64,000 nt of DNA from contig NZ_QLUW01000001.1 in the NCBI RefSeq assembly GCF_003268025.1, positions 930,001 to 994,000 on the forward strand, read 5' to 3'. Positions 1 to 8,919 of the stretch are shown piece after piece. This stretch comes from Paenibacillus montanisoli (GTDB taxonomy: Bacteria > Bacillota > Bacilli > Paenibacillales > Paenibacillaceae). The translations under genes and the position numbers were made by a program. The notes under the pieces were generated by a model. That model did no database searches, was not told the DNA's origin, and saw nothing but the letters and a program-made list of their open reading frames with translations. Every line of letters starts with the position of its first letter. Position 1 is the stretch's first letter.

Positions 1-1
1 G

Positions 2-166
2 ACGCAGCCTGTCTTGAACCAATATGCGCTGCAAGCGGATGATTTTGCCCGCGTAGTATGGGGCGAGAAGGAAGCAACATTTACCCCTGCGGACGCAGTG
101 GCCAACATGAAAGCTATCGATGCTTGCTTGAAATCCGCTTACTCGCGCACGCGCGTAAGCATCTAA
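2..166 (+). CDS. C-terminal end of a Gfo/Idh/MocA-type oxidoreductase (partial)
   Basis: Only the last 54 codons are inside the window; the 5' part lies off the left edge. The tail (…FARVVWGEKEATFTPADAV…, then an alanine-rich helix ending RTRVSI) looks like the closing helix of Gfo/Idh/MocA dehydrogenases, where a phrase such as 'F…I..G..P…..DAL..….I.ACY.SA..G' is usual. The aldo/keto reductase gene follows 55 bp downstream on the same strand, so both probably belong to one sugar-catabolic operon. The family call rests on this tail only. Confidence 0.5.
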   Translation, partial: TQPVLNQYALQADDFARVVWGEKEATFTPADAVANMKAIDACLKSAYSRTRVSI

Positions 167-221
167 TTCTAATCATCGGCAATACGGCACTCATTTTTCA
201 CTTCCAGGAGGTTATTCGGCT

Positions 222-1154
222 ATGAAACATATTTCGCTGCCAGGCGTTAAGCAAGGCATTTCCCAGCTCATCATGGGCTCGGACTATTTTGCGCCAGAAA
301 ATTACGAGCTTGTCTGCACCAATTTGGATGCGTTTACGGCAATCGGCGGCAATACGATCGATTCCGCGTTCATTTATTGCGGCGGCAAGAGCGAGCAGGC
401 GATCGGCATGTGGATGGAAGACCGCAAAAACCGCGAATCCATCAATATTTGGACAAAAGGCGGCCATCCGAACCAACACGGGCCGCAAGTGAACCGGGAG
501 GCGATCTATAACGAGCTGATGATCAGCTTGGAGCGTCTGCGCACGGATTACATCGATATTTATGCGCTGCACCGGGATGATGTCAACGTGCCGGTCGGCG
601 AGATCGTTGAAATTTTGAACGAGCACATTGAAGCGGGACGCATCCGCACGTTCGGGGGCTCGAACTGGACGACTGCGCGTCTGCAGGAAGCGAATGCGTA
701 TGCGGCGGATCACGGCCTTCGCGGCTTCGAATTCAGCAGCCCGAACCTGAGTCTTGCGAAAGCGAAAGAACCTTATTGGGCAGACTGCATCAGCGTCGAC
801 GAGGAGATTCTCAGATGGCATGAGCGCACGGAGCTTCCGGTGCTCTCTTGGTCTTCGCAGGCGCGCGGCTTCTTTACGGGCCGATTTACGCCGGAGGACC
901 ATTCGGATCAAGACCTGGTGCGCGTGTTCTACAATGACGATAACTGGGAGCGTTACCGCCGTGCGGAGCAGCTGGGCAAAGAGAAGGGTTACTCGACGAT
1001 CCAAATCGCGCTTGCGTACGTGCTGAACCAATCCTTCCAGACGGCTGCGATCATCGGTCCGCGCAACGAAGCTGAGATGAAATCCTGCCTGGAAGCGACG
1101 ACGATCCCGCTTACGCAGGAGGAGATCAAATGGCTGGATCTGCGGACGCGCTAA
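222..1154 (+). CDS. Aldo/keto reductase
   Basis: NAD(P)H-dependent aldo/keto reductase of 310 aa, presumably cytoplasmic. The TIM-barrel catalytic tetrad is visible as D47, Y52, K79 and H117, and a late strand carries the cofactor-loop-like IIGPRNEAEM. AGGAGG at 206-211 sets the ATG start at 222. The 3' end overlaps the downstream hydrolase gene by 25 bp, so the two are translationally coupled. Neighbours (a Gfo/Idh/MocA-type tail upstream, an esterase-type hydrolase downstream) suggest oxidation or reduction of a sugar or sugar derivative. The substrate cannot be read from sequence. Confidence 0.88.
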   Translation: MKHISLPGVKQGISQLIMGSDYFAPENYELVCTNLDAFTAIGGNTIDSAFIYCGGKSEQAIGMWMEDRKNRESINIWTKGGHPNQHGPQVNREAIYNELMISLERLRTDYIDIYALHRDDVNVPVGEIVEILNEHIEAGRIRTFGGSNWTTARLQEANAYAADHGLRGFEFSSPNLSLAKAKEPYWADCISVDEEILRWHERTELPVLSWSSQARGFFTGRFTPEDHSDQDLVRVFYNDDNWERYRRAEQLGKEKGYSTIQIALAYVLNQSFQTAAIIGPRNEAEMKSCLEATTIPLTQEEIKWLDLRTR

Positions 1155-1933
1155 TCGAGCTGTGGCCGGAAGGAGCCCCGCTAGCCGCGGGGACTTCCGA
1201 CGAAGACCGTCCTGCGCTAACGCCTTACCTGGTTGCGGGCAGCAAAAGCGCCGTGATCGTTTGCCCCGGCGGCGGTTACGGCATGCGGGCGGATCATGAA
1301 GGGGAGCCGATCGCGCTCTGGCTGAACAGCCTCGGCATTTCGTCCTTCGTCTTGCGGTATCGGGTCGCGCCGTACAAGTATCCGAGCGCGCTGCTGGATG
1401 CGCAGCGGGCGATCCGGTATGTACGTCTGCACGCAGGCGAATACGGCATTGACGCAGGACGGATCGGGATCCTCGGCTTCTCCGCCGGCGGTCATCTCGT
1501 TTCAACGGCAGGCACGCATTACGACGGAGGCAACCCGGAGGCGGCCGATCCGGTCGAGCGCATGTCGAGCCGGCCGGATTTGCTCATTCTATGCTATCCG
1601 GTCATTTCGATGCAGCCGCCATTCATGCATGAGGGATCGCGGATAAATTTGCTCGGCTCGGTACCGGACGCCGAACGGGTTCAGCTGCTCAGCAATGAGC
1701 TGCAGGTGACGCCTGATACGCCGCCTGCCTTTCTGTGGCATACGTCGGATGATGCTCCGGTGCCGGTCGAGAACAGCCTGCTGTTTGCGATGGCGCTGCG
1801 CCGTGAAGGCGTCCCGTTCGATCTGCATGTGTACGAGCATGGGCCGCACGGCATGGGGCTGGCGGCGGACGATCCGCATGTGTCCAACTGGACGACGGTT
1901 TGCGGTTTGTGGCTGAAACGGAACGGGTTTTAA
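1130..1933 (+). CDS. Alpha/beta-hydrolase, acetyl-xylan-esterase-like
   Basis: Serine hydrolase of 267 aa with an alpha/beta-hydrolase fold. The nucleophile elbow GFSAGG places Ser118, an HGG-type oxyanion loop appears as CPGGGYG at 45-51, and Asp207/208 with His240 complete a likely triad. This arrangement is typical of the small intracellular acetyl-xylan esterase or BD-FAE-like group that deacetylates sugars. No signal peptide is seen. The start at 1130 lies inside the aldo/keto reductase gene but has AGGAGG at 1117-1122 with a 7-nt spacer, so the overlap is real. A terminator follows. Confidence 0.8.
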   Translation: MAGSADALIELWPEGAPLAAGTSDEDRPALTPYLVAGSKSAVIVCPGGGYGMRADHEGEPIALWLNSLGISSFVLRYRVAPYKYPSALLDAQRAIRYVRLHAGEYGIDAGRIGILGFSAGGHLVSTAGTHYDGGNPEAADPVERMSSRPDLLILCYPVISMQPPFMHEGSRINLLGSVPDAERVQLLSNELQVTPDTPPAFLWHTSDDAPVPVENSLLFAMALRREGVPFDLHVYEHGPHGMGLAADDPHVSNWTTVCGLWLKRNGF

Positions 1934-1948
1934 TCGATGGTGCCGTGT

Positions 1949-1986
1949 TCCTCTCCTGCCGTAAGGCGGGAGGGGAATTATTTTTT
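1949..1986 (+). terminator. Rho-independent terminator
   Basis: The arms CTCTCCTGCC and GGCGGGAGGG face each other across a GTAA loop (one G-T pair) and are followed closely by a T-run at 1979-1986. It ends the aldo/keto reductase-esterase operon. Confidence 0.75.
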
Positions 1987-2068
1987 GCGGCGTGCAGGTG
2001 ATTATCCCGCGAGGGCTATGGTAATCTAATGAAGAAGTCACCGCGTGTAAAGGAGAGTAGAAATAACG

Positions 2069-3064
2069 ATGAGCGAGAATCAAGCTTTTCAAGGTACATA
2101 TCAAGGGGAGCCGGCGGTATGGCTGCGATTCGGCCGATATGAGGCCGCGCTGCTGCCTGAGGTCGGCGGCAATCTGATCGCGTTTCGCGATGCGGAAAGC
2201 GGCATCGCCTATCTCCATGAGCCAACTATGGAAGAGATGGAGTCGTTTAAGGCGAGGCCATTCATTCACGGCATTCCGGTCTTGGTTCCGCCGAACCGCT
2301 TCGAGGACGGCAAGTTCCCGTGGAACGGACGCACCTACCAGTTCCCGGTCAACGAGCCTGCTACGGGCAACCATTTGCATGGCTTCGTGCATAGCGAGAC
2401 ATGGACGGTGGACGAATTCGGCACGACCGGCAGCGAAAGCTACGTGACCGTTTCGCTTCGCGTGGACGAGCAGAGCGCCGTCTATGCGTACTTGCCGCAC
2501 AAATTCACGATGAAGCTCCGTTATTCGATCAGCGCGGACGGCTTGCACCAGCATGTGCTCGTACGCAACGACGGCGACGATGTAATGCCTTGCTTGTTCG
2601 CATTCCACACTTCCGTGAACGCGCCATTCGTACCGGGCGGATCGGCGAAAGATTATCGCTTGAAGCTGACGATCGGCGAGCGGTGGGAGATGAGCGAACG
2701 GATGCTGCCGACGGGCAATCACCAGCCTCTGACCGCGAACGAAGAGCTGATGAAGGGCGAGGGCGTGTACCCGTTCTTCGAATCGCTGGACAACCACTAC
2801 ACGGCAGTGGCGCAGAACGGACGCAATCGGATGGAGCTGACGGATACGAAGCATGGCCTCACGCTCGTATACGATGTTGGAACTTCCTACAAGCAGTGGA
2901 TGATTTGGAATAACGGCGCGACGGAAGGCTTCTTCTGTCCGGAGCCGCAAATCAACCTCGTCAACGCGCCGAATGTGGACATGCCTGCCGATGAGATCGG
3001 CTTGTTCAGCTTAGCGCCGGGCGAGATTTGGGAAGAAACGGGACGCCTCTACGTGCGTCGTTAA
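2069..3064 (+). CDS. Aldose 1-epimerase family protein
   Basis: Protein of 331 aa of the galactose-mutarotase-like beta-sandwich superfamily, which interconverts sugar anomers or binds hexose phosphates. Family signs are the N-terminal 'PEVGGNLIAFRD' strand, the substrate-loop motif 'NHLHGFVHSETW' with its paired histidines, 'FAFHTSVNAPF', and the late 'CPEPQINLVNAP' segment. AAAGGAGAG at 2049-2057 precedes the ATG. It is a single gene between two terminators. The exact substrate is not predictable. Confidence 0.82.
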   Translation: MSENQAFQGTYQGEPAVWLRFGRYEAALLPEVGGNLIAFRDAESGIAYLHEPTMEEMESFKARPFIHGIPVLVPPNRFEDGKFPWNGRTYQFPVNEPATGNHLHGFVHSETWTVDEFGTTGSESYVTVSLRVDEQSAVYAYLPHKFTMKLRYSISADGLHQHVLVRNDGDDVMPCLFAFHTSVNAPFVPGGSAKDYRLKLTIGERWEMSERMLPTGNHQPLTANEELMKGEGVYPFFESLDNHYTAVAQNGRNRMELTDTKHGLTLVYDVGTSYKQWMIWNNGATEGFFCPEPQINLVNAPNVDMPADEIGLFSLAPGEIWEETGRLYVRR

Positions 3065-3071
3065 TTGGATT

Positions 3072-3152
3072 ATGGCCCGCCTCGGCGGTCCAAGCCGTCT
3101 CATTGTCGGGGGCTTGGACGCTTGGGGCGGGCTTTGTTTGTTGGCCGGTGGC
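3072..3152 (+). terminator. Long stem terminator after the epimerase
   Basis: GCCCGCC and GTCCAAGCC at 3072-3100 pair with GGCTTGGAC and GGCGGGC at 3110-3140, giving a two-part stem followed by TTTGTTTGTT. It sits between convergent genes. Confidence 0.65.
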
Positions 3153-3191
3153 GTTGGTGGGGAGGTGGAGGCGGGAGTAATATGCAGCCGG

Positions 3192-3256
3192 GAGCACGAA
3201 AACGAGTTCTCACCACCAAAAATAATAGAAGCCAAGAGCACGAAAATGCGCTCTCA
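3192..3256. repeat. Two imperfect 21-bp direct repeats
   Basis: GAGCACGAAAACGAGTTCTC(A) at 3192-3212 recurs as GAGCACGAAAATGCGCTCTC(A) at 3236-3256, with 18 of 21 positions identical and 44 bp apart. They lie in the non-coding gap before the convergent AraC gene. No function is assigned. Confidence 0.5.
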
Positions 3257-3268
3257 GCTTCGGATTAA

Positions 3269-4144
3269 CTAGATATGTAACGGTGCTGCCACCGTCGCCT
3301 CTCCTTTGCGGACTGCAGACGGCGCCTTGTTGCGGACCTTCTTGAACACGCGGCCGAAGTAGGTCATGTTGGAGAAGCCCGCGCGCTCGGCGATTTCGGC
3401 CACCGGGTAGTCGGTTTCAAGCAGCAGGCGCTCGGCTTCCTGCACGCGGAGCAGCTGGATATATTCGACCAGCGTTTTGCCGGTAACCTGCTTGAAGATT
3501 TTGCAGAAATGATTCGGGCTCAAGTTGACCAAGCGCGCCGCCTCGCTTACGGTGATGGTTTCCCTGTAGCGGTCGCGCAGCGTCTGGAGCAGATGCGACA
3601 AGTCATGCGGCTTCTGCGTCCTTGGCGGCGATCCCGCGCTGCATTGCTGCGCATAGCGGAAATAGAGGCCGAAGATCCGCAGCAGCTCGGCCTTTACCAA
3701 CAGCTCGTAGCCCGGCCGCTTGCTTTGAAACTCCTCAACCAGCCTTGCGAAGGAGAAATTCATTTCCTTGATGAACGGGTCGGACAACCGCATGGAGCTC
3801 GGCCATTTCAACTGCTGCTGCAGGTAAGGCACAAAATAATGATGCTCCGTAATATCCAGCCCGCTTCCGCGCACAAGCGCCTCATTGAACACGATGCTGA
3901 CGAGCTCGGTCCCCGGCTCGAGCGGCACGGCCCCATGCAGCTGCTTCGCATTGACGAAAGCCAGCTCGCCTTTACTCAAGTGCAGGAACGATGCGTCGAC
4001 CTGAACCTTCGCGCGCCCATCTTTAACATAGATCCATTCCATGTGGTCATGCCAGTGCAGATACACGTCCGTTGAGAAAAACACATTGATCGGAAACGTT
4101 TGATCGGGAATAAACGTCTTTTCTTTAAGCGGACTAACGGTCAT
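3269..4144 (-). CDS. AraC-family transcriptional regulator (cupin + HTH)
   Basis: Regulator of 291 aa. The N-terminal half is a cupin-like ligand pocket (…YLHWHDHMEWIYVKDGRAKVQVD…). The C-terminal ~100 aa hold the double helix-turn-helix of AraC/XylS proteins (VSEAARLVNLSPNHFCKIFKQVTG… and VAEIAERAGFSNMTYFGRVFKKV). A Shine-Dalgarno (CCTCCC on the + strand at 4154-4159) fixes the start. It is divergent from the TIM-barrel isomerase and Gfo/Idh/MocA pair, which it most likely controls. The effector is unknown but probably a sugar. Confidence 0.88.
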   Translation of the reverse strand: MTVSPLKEKTFIPDQTFPINVFFSTDVYLHWHDHMEWIYVKDGRAKVQVDASFLHLSKGELAFVNAKQLHGAVPLEPGTELVSIVFNEALVRGSGLDITEHHYFVPYLQQQLKWPSSMRLSDPFIKEMNFSFARLVEEFQSKRPGYELLVKAELLRIFGLYFRYAQQCSAGSPPRTQKPHDLSHLLQTLRDRYRETITVSEAARLVNLSPNHFCKIFKQVTGKTLVEYIQLLRVQEAERLLLETDYPVAEIAERAGFSNMTYFGRVFKKVRNKAPSAVRKGEATVAAPLHI

Positions 4145-4204
4145 ACAGGCAAGCCTCCCATCTATACATACGATTCTACGTTAAAAGCAGCGTTCTGCGC
4201 CATT

Positions 4205-4231
4205 AGAATTAGTTAAGAATCCTATAAGAAT
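4205..4231. promoter_or_regulatory. Three AGAAT elements at exact 11-bp spacing (candidate AraC operator)
   Basis: AGAAT occurs at 4205-4209, 4216-4220 and 4227-4231. The last two are extended to TAAGAATC. One-helical-turn spacing of direct repeats inside the divergent regulator/operon region is how AraC-type proteins commonly bind. Assignment to this regulator is inference. Confidence 0.4.
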
Positions 4232-4350
4232 CGTCTAATAATCGTAAGATCGTATGAATAGTTCGCAATTTCGTTTCTAGCCGCCCCCGCATTCTTTCGG
4301 TACGATATTGTCTAGTAAGCAAACCACCTCAAAGGAGGCGAGGAACCGAC

Positions 4351-5232
4351 ATGAACAATATACGCATTGGCACGCTAGTGAACGGCAGCACGGCGGCATC
4401 GGTCATACCGCAAATCATGCCGCATGGCTTCGAATCGTTCGGATTGACGTTTTGGCAAACGACGCAGGGGACGGATCTATCGGAACTCGCCAAGCGGGTA
4501 CGTGAGCAGCTCGCAGGAAGCGATATCGTTATTTCCACGCTAGGCATATTTGGAAACCCGCTGACCGGTGCGGGCAAAAACGAAGATACGCTCGCCAGCT
4601 GGGAGCGCCTCATCGATGCGGCCGATGCCTTCGGTACGGATCTCGTGACGGGCTTCACCGGCCGCATGCCGGGCAGCATCGATGCATCCATGGCAAAGTT
4701 CGGCGAAGTGTTCGGCGAGCTTGCGAAACGGGCCGAAGCCCGCGGTGTCCGGCTCGCATTCGAGAATTGCGACATGGGCGGCACATGGGGTAATGGCGAT
4801 TGGAATATCGCGCATAACCCGACCGCATGGGAAAAGATGTTCAACACGGTCCAAGCCGACAATATCGGTCTGCAGTGGGAGCCTTGCCATCAGATGGTCA
4901 GCCTGATCGACCCGATCCCTCAGCTCCGCAAATGGGTGGGGAAGATTTTCAACGTGCACGGCAAAGACGTCACAATTGCATGGGATGTCATTCGCGAGTA
5001 CGGCATTCACGGGCCGCGTGAGTTCGTATGGCACCGTACGCCGGGCTTCGGCGATTCCAATTGGACCGACATCATTTCGATCCTGCGTCAGGCCGGCTAC
5101 AAGGGCAGCATCGACATCGAGGGCTGGCACGATCCGGTCTATAGGGACGAGCTTGAGATGACGGGCCAGGTGCACGGCTTGAATTATTTGAAGCGCTGCC
5201 GCGGCGGCGATTTTATTCCAAATCCGGTTTAG
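4351..5232 (+). CDS. Sugar phosphate isomerase/epimerase (xylose-isomerase-like TIM barrel)
   Basis: Protein of 293 aa with the AP-endonuclease-2/xylose-isomerase-like barrel. Putative metal ligands can be seen at E138 (AFEN), E177/H180 (WEPCH), H203 (NVHGKD) and E257 (DIEGWHD). AAAGGAGGCGAGG upstream gives the ATG at 4351. The next gene (Gfo/Idh/MocA) begins 12 bp after the stop, so the two are co-transcribed. This pairing is common in inositol, uronate and rare-sugar catabolism. The reaction is probably a keto-sugar epimerisation or isomerisation, but the substrate is unknown. Confidence 0.82.
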   Translation: MNNIRIGTLVNGSTAASVIPQIMPHGFESFGLTFWQTTQGTDLSELAKRVREQLAGSDIVISTLGIFGNPLTGAGKNEDTLASWERLIDAADAFGTDLVTGFTGRMPGSIDASMAKFGEVFGELAKRAEARGVRLAFENCDMGGTWGNGDWNIAHNPTAWEKMFNTVQADNIGLQWEPCHQMVSLIDPIPQLRKWVGKIFNVHGKDVTIAWDVIREYGIHGPREFVWHRTPGFGDSNWTDIISILRQAGYKGSIDIEGWHDPVYRDELEMTGQVHGLNYLKRCRGGDFIPNPV

Positions 5233-5244
5233 AAGGAGCGCGAA

Positions 5245-6264
5245 ATGTCGATGAAGCATCGTATTGTTGTAGCAGGCTGCGGGGGCATGTCCAACACGTG
5301 GCTGGATTACGCGATTCAGCGTGAAAATGCCGAAGTGGTCGGACTCGTGGACATCTATGAGGAAACCGCGAAGGCACAGGCGGCGAAGCGGGGCTTGCAG
5401 GTGCCGACGTTCACGGACCTGGCTGCCGCACTGGCCGAGACGCAGGCCAATCTCGTCTTCGACGTCACGATTCCGGCGAGCCATAAGGGGATCGTAACGA
5501 CCGCCATGCGCGCGGGCTGCAATGTACTCGGCGAGAAGCCGATGGCGGAATCGTATGCCGATGCCGAGGAAATCGTAGCGGCCAGCAAGGAGACGGGCAG
5601 AAGCTACGCCGTTATGCAGAACCGCCGCTACATGAAGCAAATCCGCTCGTACCGCGACCTTCTGCAATCGGGGGCAATCGGAACGGTCGGCTCCTTGCAC
5701 GCGGAATTTTTTCTCGGGCCGCATTTCGGCGGCTTCCGCGACCTGATGGACAATCCGCTCATCGTCGATATGGCTATCCATACGTTCGATCAAGCCCGCT
5801 TCCTAACCGGCGCCGACCCGGTATCGGTGTATTGCCACGAATATAACCCGCCGGGCTCGTGGTACAAAGGTAACGCATCGGCCATCTGCATCTTCGAGAT
5901 GAGCGACGGCTCGGTATTCAGCTACAACGGCTCGTGGTGCGCAGAGGGGCTCAATACGTCATGGGAGTCCAGCTGGCGCGCGACCGGGAGCGAAGGCAGC
6001 GCGATTTGGGACGGATTCGCGATGCCATATGGCGAATGCGTCGACCGTACGCAGCCGGAGGCGTTCACCCTTGCGAAGAAGCGCGTCGAAGGGAAGCTGG
6101 AGTGGAACGGGCGCGAGGGCCATTTCGGCTGCTTCGACGAGATGTTCGCAGCCTTGGAGGAGAATCGTCCGGCCGAAACGGATTGCCGCGATAATATTAA
6201 GAGCGTCGCCATGGTGTTCGGAGCTGTGGAGAGCGCGAAATCCGGACAGAAAATCAAGCTTTAA
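5245..6264 (+). CDS. Gfo/Idh/MocA family NAD(P)-dependent oxidoreductase
   Basis: Dehydrogenase of 339 aa. The N-terminal Rossmann fold begins VVAGCGGMS (nucleotide loop near 11-15), and the family EKP motif (GEKPMAES) has Glu97, Lys98 and Pro99; the lysine is the usual catalytic residue. The C-terminal beta-sheet domain includes HTFDQARFLTG. GAAGGAGCG overlaps the upstream stop and drives translation. It probably oxidises a sugar or cyclitol acted on by the adjacent isomerase. A strong terminator follows. Confidence 0.88.
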   Translation: MSMKHRIVVAGCGGMSNTWLDYAIQRENAEVVGLVDIYEETAKAQAAKRGLQVPTFTDLAAALAETQANLVFDVTIPASHKGIVTTAMRAGCNVLGEKPMAESYADAEEIVAASKETGRSYAVMQNRRYMKQIRSYRDLLQSGAIGTVGSLHAEFFLGPHFGGFRDLMDNPLIVDMAIHTFDQARFLTGADPVSVYCHEYNPPGSWYKGNASAICIFEMSDGSVFSYNGSWCAEGLNTSWESSWRATGSEGSAIWDGFAMPYGECVDRTQPEAFTLAKKRVEGKLEWNGREGHFGCFDEMFAALEENRPAETDCRDNIKSVAMVFGAVESAKSGQKIKL

Positions 6265-6284
6265 CCAACGAGAAATTCGATGCA

Positions 6285-6316
6285 GAGAGTCGGCCATTGG
6301 GCCGGCTCTCTTTTTG
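6285..6316 (+). terminator. Rho-independent terminator
   Basis: GAGAGTCGGCC and GGCCGGCTCTC pair with one G-T, with a 4-nt ATTG loop and a TTTTT tail. It closes the isomerase-dehydrogenase operon. Confidence 0.9.
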
Positions 6317-6385
6317 CTGCCTAGCGGTTAGCCAACGCCTATTCGATACATAATAATGGAAAATCATCCAGTCTGAGAGGTTCGC

Positions 6386-7810
6386 ATGACTTCAGCTCAA
6401 GAGATTACGCCGCCGATGCTTGCCCGCACGCTGCACGAGTTCGAGGATTGCTGTGATTTAGTTCATCGGGTTATGCCCGGGCATGGCATTGATCTTCTCT
6501 ATTTCGGTAACTTAATATCCGGCGATAGATTGAACCGGGATCTGCTAAGCCTGATCGAGACCTCGGATCAGGAGCAGCTGGACCGGTTTTTTCGCCAATC
6601 GCAATTCGTGCGCATGACCGACAGCAAGGAGCTCGTGCTAGGCATTCTCGCCGGACACGCCGCCTTTTTCTACAAAGGAGCGGCGTATACGGTCGACGTT
6701 GCGGGGGATGAGGGCAGGTCCGTCACGCCATCGGAAGTGGAAACCACGATTACCGGCCCGCACGACGCGTTCACGGAGCAGGCTAGCGTTAGCCTCGCGA
6801 TGATCCGCAAGCGCATCAAGAGCCCTCATCTGAAGGTCATTCGGCTTTCGGTTGGGGAAGTGACCAAAGCGGATGTTTTCGTGCTGTACATCAAGGATAT
6901 CGCGAATATGGACTATGTCAACGAGTTGAAGAAACGGATTGCGGATATTGAAGTCGACGCCGTGCTGGACACGAATATGCTCATCCAGCTGATCGACGAC
7001 AATGCGTACGCGCTCTTCCCGCAAATGCTGACGAGCGAGAGGCCCGATGCCATCGCGTCCAAGCTGGTTGCCGGCCGCGTGGTCGGGATGATGGACGGGA
7101 GTCCGACGGCGTTCAGCATTCCGGCCTCCTTCGTGGAGTTTTTCTCTTCCTCGGACGATTATTACATGCGCTGGCTCATCGGTTCCTCTACGCGGATCTT
7201 AAGGTTTATCGCACTCTTCATTACGGTCATTTTTACGGCTCTTTACGTATCGGTCACAACCTATCATTACGAAATGATCCCGCAAAATCTCATTTTGACG
7301 TTGGCCGAGTCCCGCAGCCGCGTGCCGTTTCCGCCCGTATACGAGGCGCTGATCATGGAACTGACCATCGAGCTGCTGCGCGAAGCGGGCGCGAGGCTGC
7401 CGTCGAAAATCGGACAAACGATCGGTATCGTTGGCGGTATCGTCATCGGGCAAGCCGCCGTGCAAGCCGGTTTAACGAGTAACATTCTGATCATTGCCGT
7501 CGCATCGTCTACGATTGCGTCCTTCGTCATTCCGAACTACACGATGAGCGCATCGATCCGTCTGATCCGTTTCGGGCTTATCCTATTAGCGGGCCTCTGG
7601 GGAAATATGGGGCTTGCCATGGGACTGGCCGCCGTCATTATCCATTTATGCGGGATGACCAGCTTCGGCTCCTCCTATGTGACGCCGCTTGCGCCGAATC
7701 AGCCGGCCGAATGGAAGGACGTCTTCATCCGCGCGCCGTTTAGCAAGCTGAAATACCGTCCAACCCAGCAGCGAACAAAGAATAGGTTAAGATCCCAAAT
7801 GAAGAGGTGA
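6386..7810 (+). CDS. Spore germinant receptor subunit A (GerA/GerKA family)
   Basis: Membrane subunit of 474 aa of a nutrient germinant receptor in the spore inner membrane. The N-terminal ~250 aa are the soluble GerA ligand-sensing region (IDLLYFGNLISGDRLNRDLL…; AYTVDVAGDEGRSVTPSEVE, then a 'GPHDAFTE' turn that matches the conserved GP.{0,2}AF.E of the family). The second half carries several hydrophobic helices (VIFTALYVSVTTYHYEMIP; GIVGGIVIGQAAVQAGL). It is first of three ger genes; the next start overlaps its stop. Confidence 0.9.
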   Translation: MTSAQEITPPMLARTLHEFEDCCDLVHRVMPGHGIDLLYFGNLISGDRLNRDLLSLIETSDQEQLDRFFRQSQFVRMTDSKELVLGILAGHAAFFYKGAAYTVDVAGDEGRSVTPSEVETTITGPHDAFTEQASVSLAMIRKRIKSPHLKVIRLSVGEVTKADVFVLYIKDIANMDYVNELKKRIADIEVDAVLDTNMLIQLIDDNAYALFPQMLTSERPDAIASKLVAGRVVGMMDGSPTAFSIPASFVEFFSSSDDYYMRWLIGSSTRILRFIALFITVIFTALYVSVTTYHYEMIPQNLILTLAESRSRVPFPPVYEALIMELTIELLREAGARLPSKIGQTIGIVGGIVIGQAAVQAGLTSNILIIAVASSTIASFVIPNYTMSASIRLIRFGLILLAGLWGNMGLAMGLAAVIIHLCGMTSFGSSYVTPLAPNQPAEWKDVFIRAPFSKLKYRPTQQRTKNRLRSQMKR

Positions 7811-7815
7811 GCCGC

Positions 7816-8919
7816 TTGAATGTGAATGGGAACGGGATCATAACGGAGAAGCTTTCTTCTTTTCATCTCTCTGTTTTAGTGTTTATGACGCAGTTTGGCG
7901 TCGTCATCTTCGCGCTTCCGCAGATGCTCAGCAAAACCTTCGGGACAAACGGATGGGTCATGCTGCCTGCGTACGGAATCATGGTTATCCTCAATTTGCT
8001 GCTCGTCGGAGCGGTCTATAGACTTGGCAACGGACGGTCCATCTTCGCCATCCTGGAGCAGGCTATTCCCCGAGTTCTGTTAATGCCGCTTTATTTGTTT
8101 CTGGTAGCCGTATGGGCGATGCTGGGCTGTTTGGTCGCGAAGCAGTATGTGCTAATCTTCCAAATGATCGCATTTCCGACAACCAATCCGATGCTCTTTA
8201 AGCTCGTGATGGATATGCTGCTGATCTGGCTGATGCTCAAAGGGCTGTATAACATCTCGAAAGCGGCGACGCTGTTCTTCTGGTTCTCCGTGTGGATGAT
8301 TTTGCTTGTCTTCTTCTTCTACGGGGAATTCAAGTTCTCGCGGTTGACGCCGTTTATTTTAAAAGGCGGAGAAGGGGGCTTGAGGGACTATGTTGGCATC
8401 TTTGCCGCCTTTCTTGGCTACGAGCTTTCCATCCTAACCTTTCAGTACACGGATGCCAAAACGAAATTTCTCCGTTCCACGATATACGGGAGTCTATTGA
8501 CGACGGTGTTCTATACCTATATTTGTTTTGTCGCGTTCGGCTTCTTTAGTTTCCAGCAATTGAACAAAATGCTCTATCCGATACTGGATCTCATGGCCTT
8601 TATTAGATTTCCGTTTATTGAGCGGCTGGAAAACTTATTTTACGGCTTCTTTCTCTTTACCGTGCTGCTTACGGTCGTCATGTATCTATGGTCGGCGAAG
8701 GAAGCTTGCCAACGAATCGTTCCTAAGATCAAAGAAGGCGTTCTTGCGCCCGCGATCGTACTGACTGCCTACGTGATGGCCTTCTTTCCCGAGACGCTCA
8801 GCGAAGTTCAGGCGTGGCTCCAAGTGTTCAGCGAATTGGAATGTATCATCGCGATGGGCTTGCCGATGCTGCTGCTGCTCGTATTAGGTCTGACTAGGAA
8901 GAAGGCTTCGGGCACATGA
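7816..8919 (+). CDS. Spore germination permease subunit B (GerAB/GerKB family)
   Basis: APC-superfamily-like integral membrane protein of about 367 aa with roughly ten helices (e.g. LVFMTQFGVVIFALPQML; LFLVAVWAMLGCLV). Family members form the germinant-binding channel subunit. An open GTG at 7807 overlaps the gerA-type stop but has no room for a ribosome site. AGAGGTGA at 7803-7810 sits 5 nt before the in-frame TTG at 7816 (or 11 nt before GTG 7822), so TTG 7816 is preferred. The stop overlaps the next gene's start by 4 bp. Confidence 0.88.
   Translation: MNVNGNGIITEKLSSFHLSVLVFMTQFGVVIFALPQMLSKTFGTNGWVMLPAYGIMVILNLLLVGAVYRLGNGRSIFAILEQAIPRVLLMPLYLFLVAVWAMLGCLVAKQYVLIFQMIAFPTTNPMLFKLVMDMLLIWLMLKGLYNISKAATLFFWFSVWMILLVFFFYGEFKFSRLTPFILKGGEGGLRDYVGIFAAFLGYELSILTFQYTDAKTKFLRSTIYGSLLTTVFYTYICFVAFGFFSFQQLNKMLYPILDLMAFIRFPFIERLENLFYGFFLFTVLLTVVMYLWSAKEACQRIVPKIKEGVLAPAIVLTAYVMAFFPETLSEVQAWLQVFSELECIIAMGLPMLLLLVLGLTRKKASGT

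Noticed and set aside
1589..2950. Long open frame on the minus strand across the hydrolase and epimerase genes
   Set aside because: Arg/His-rich product typical of antisense shadows in GC-rich genes, spanning two real plus-strand genes and a terminator.
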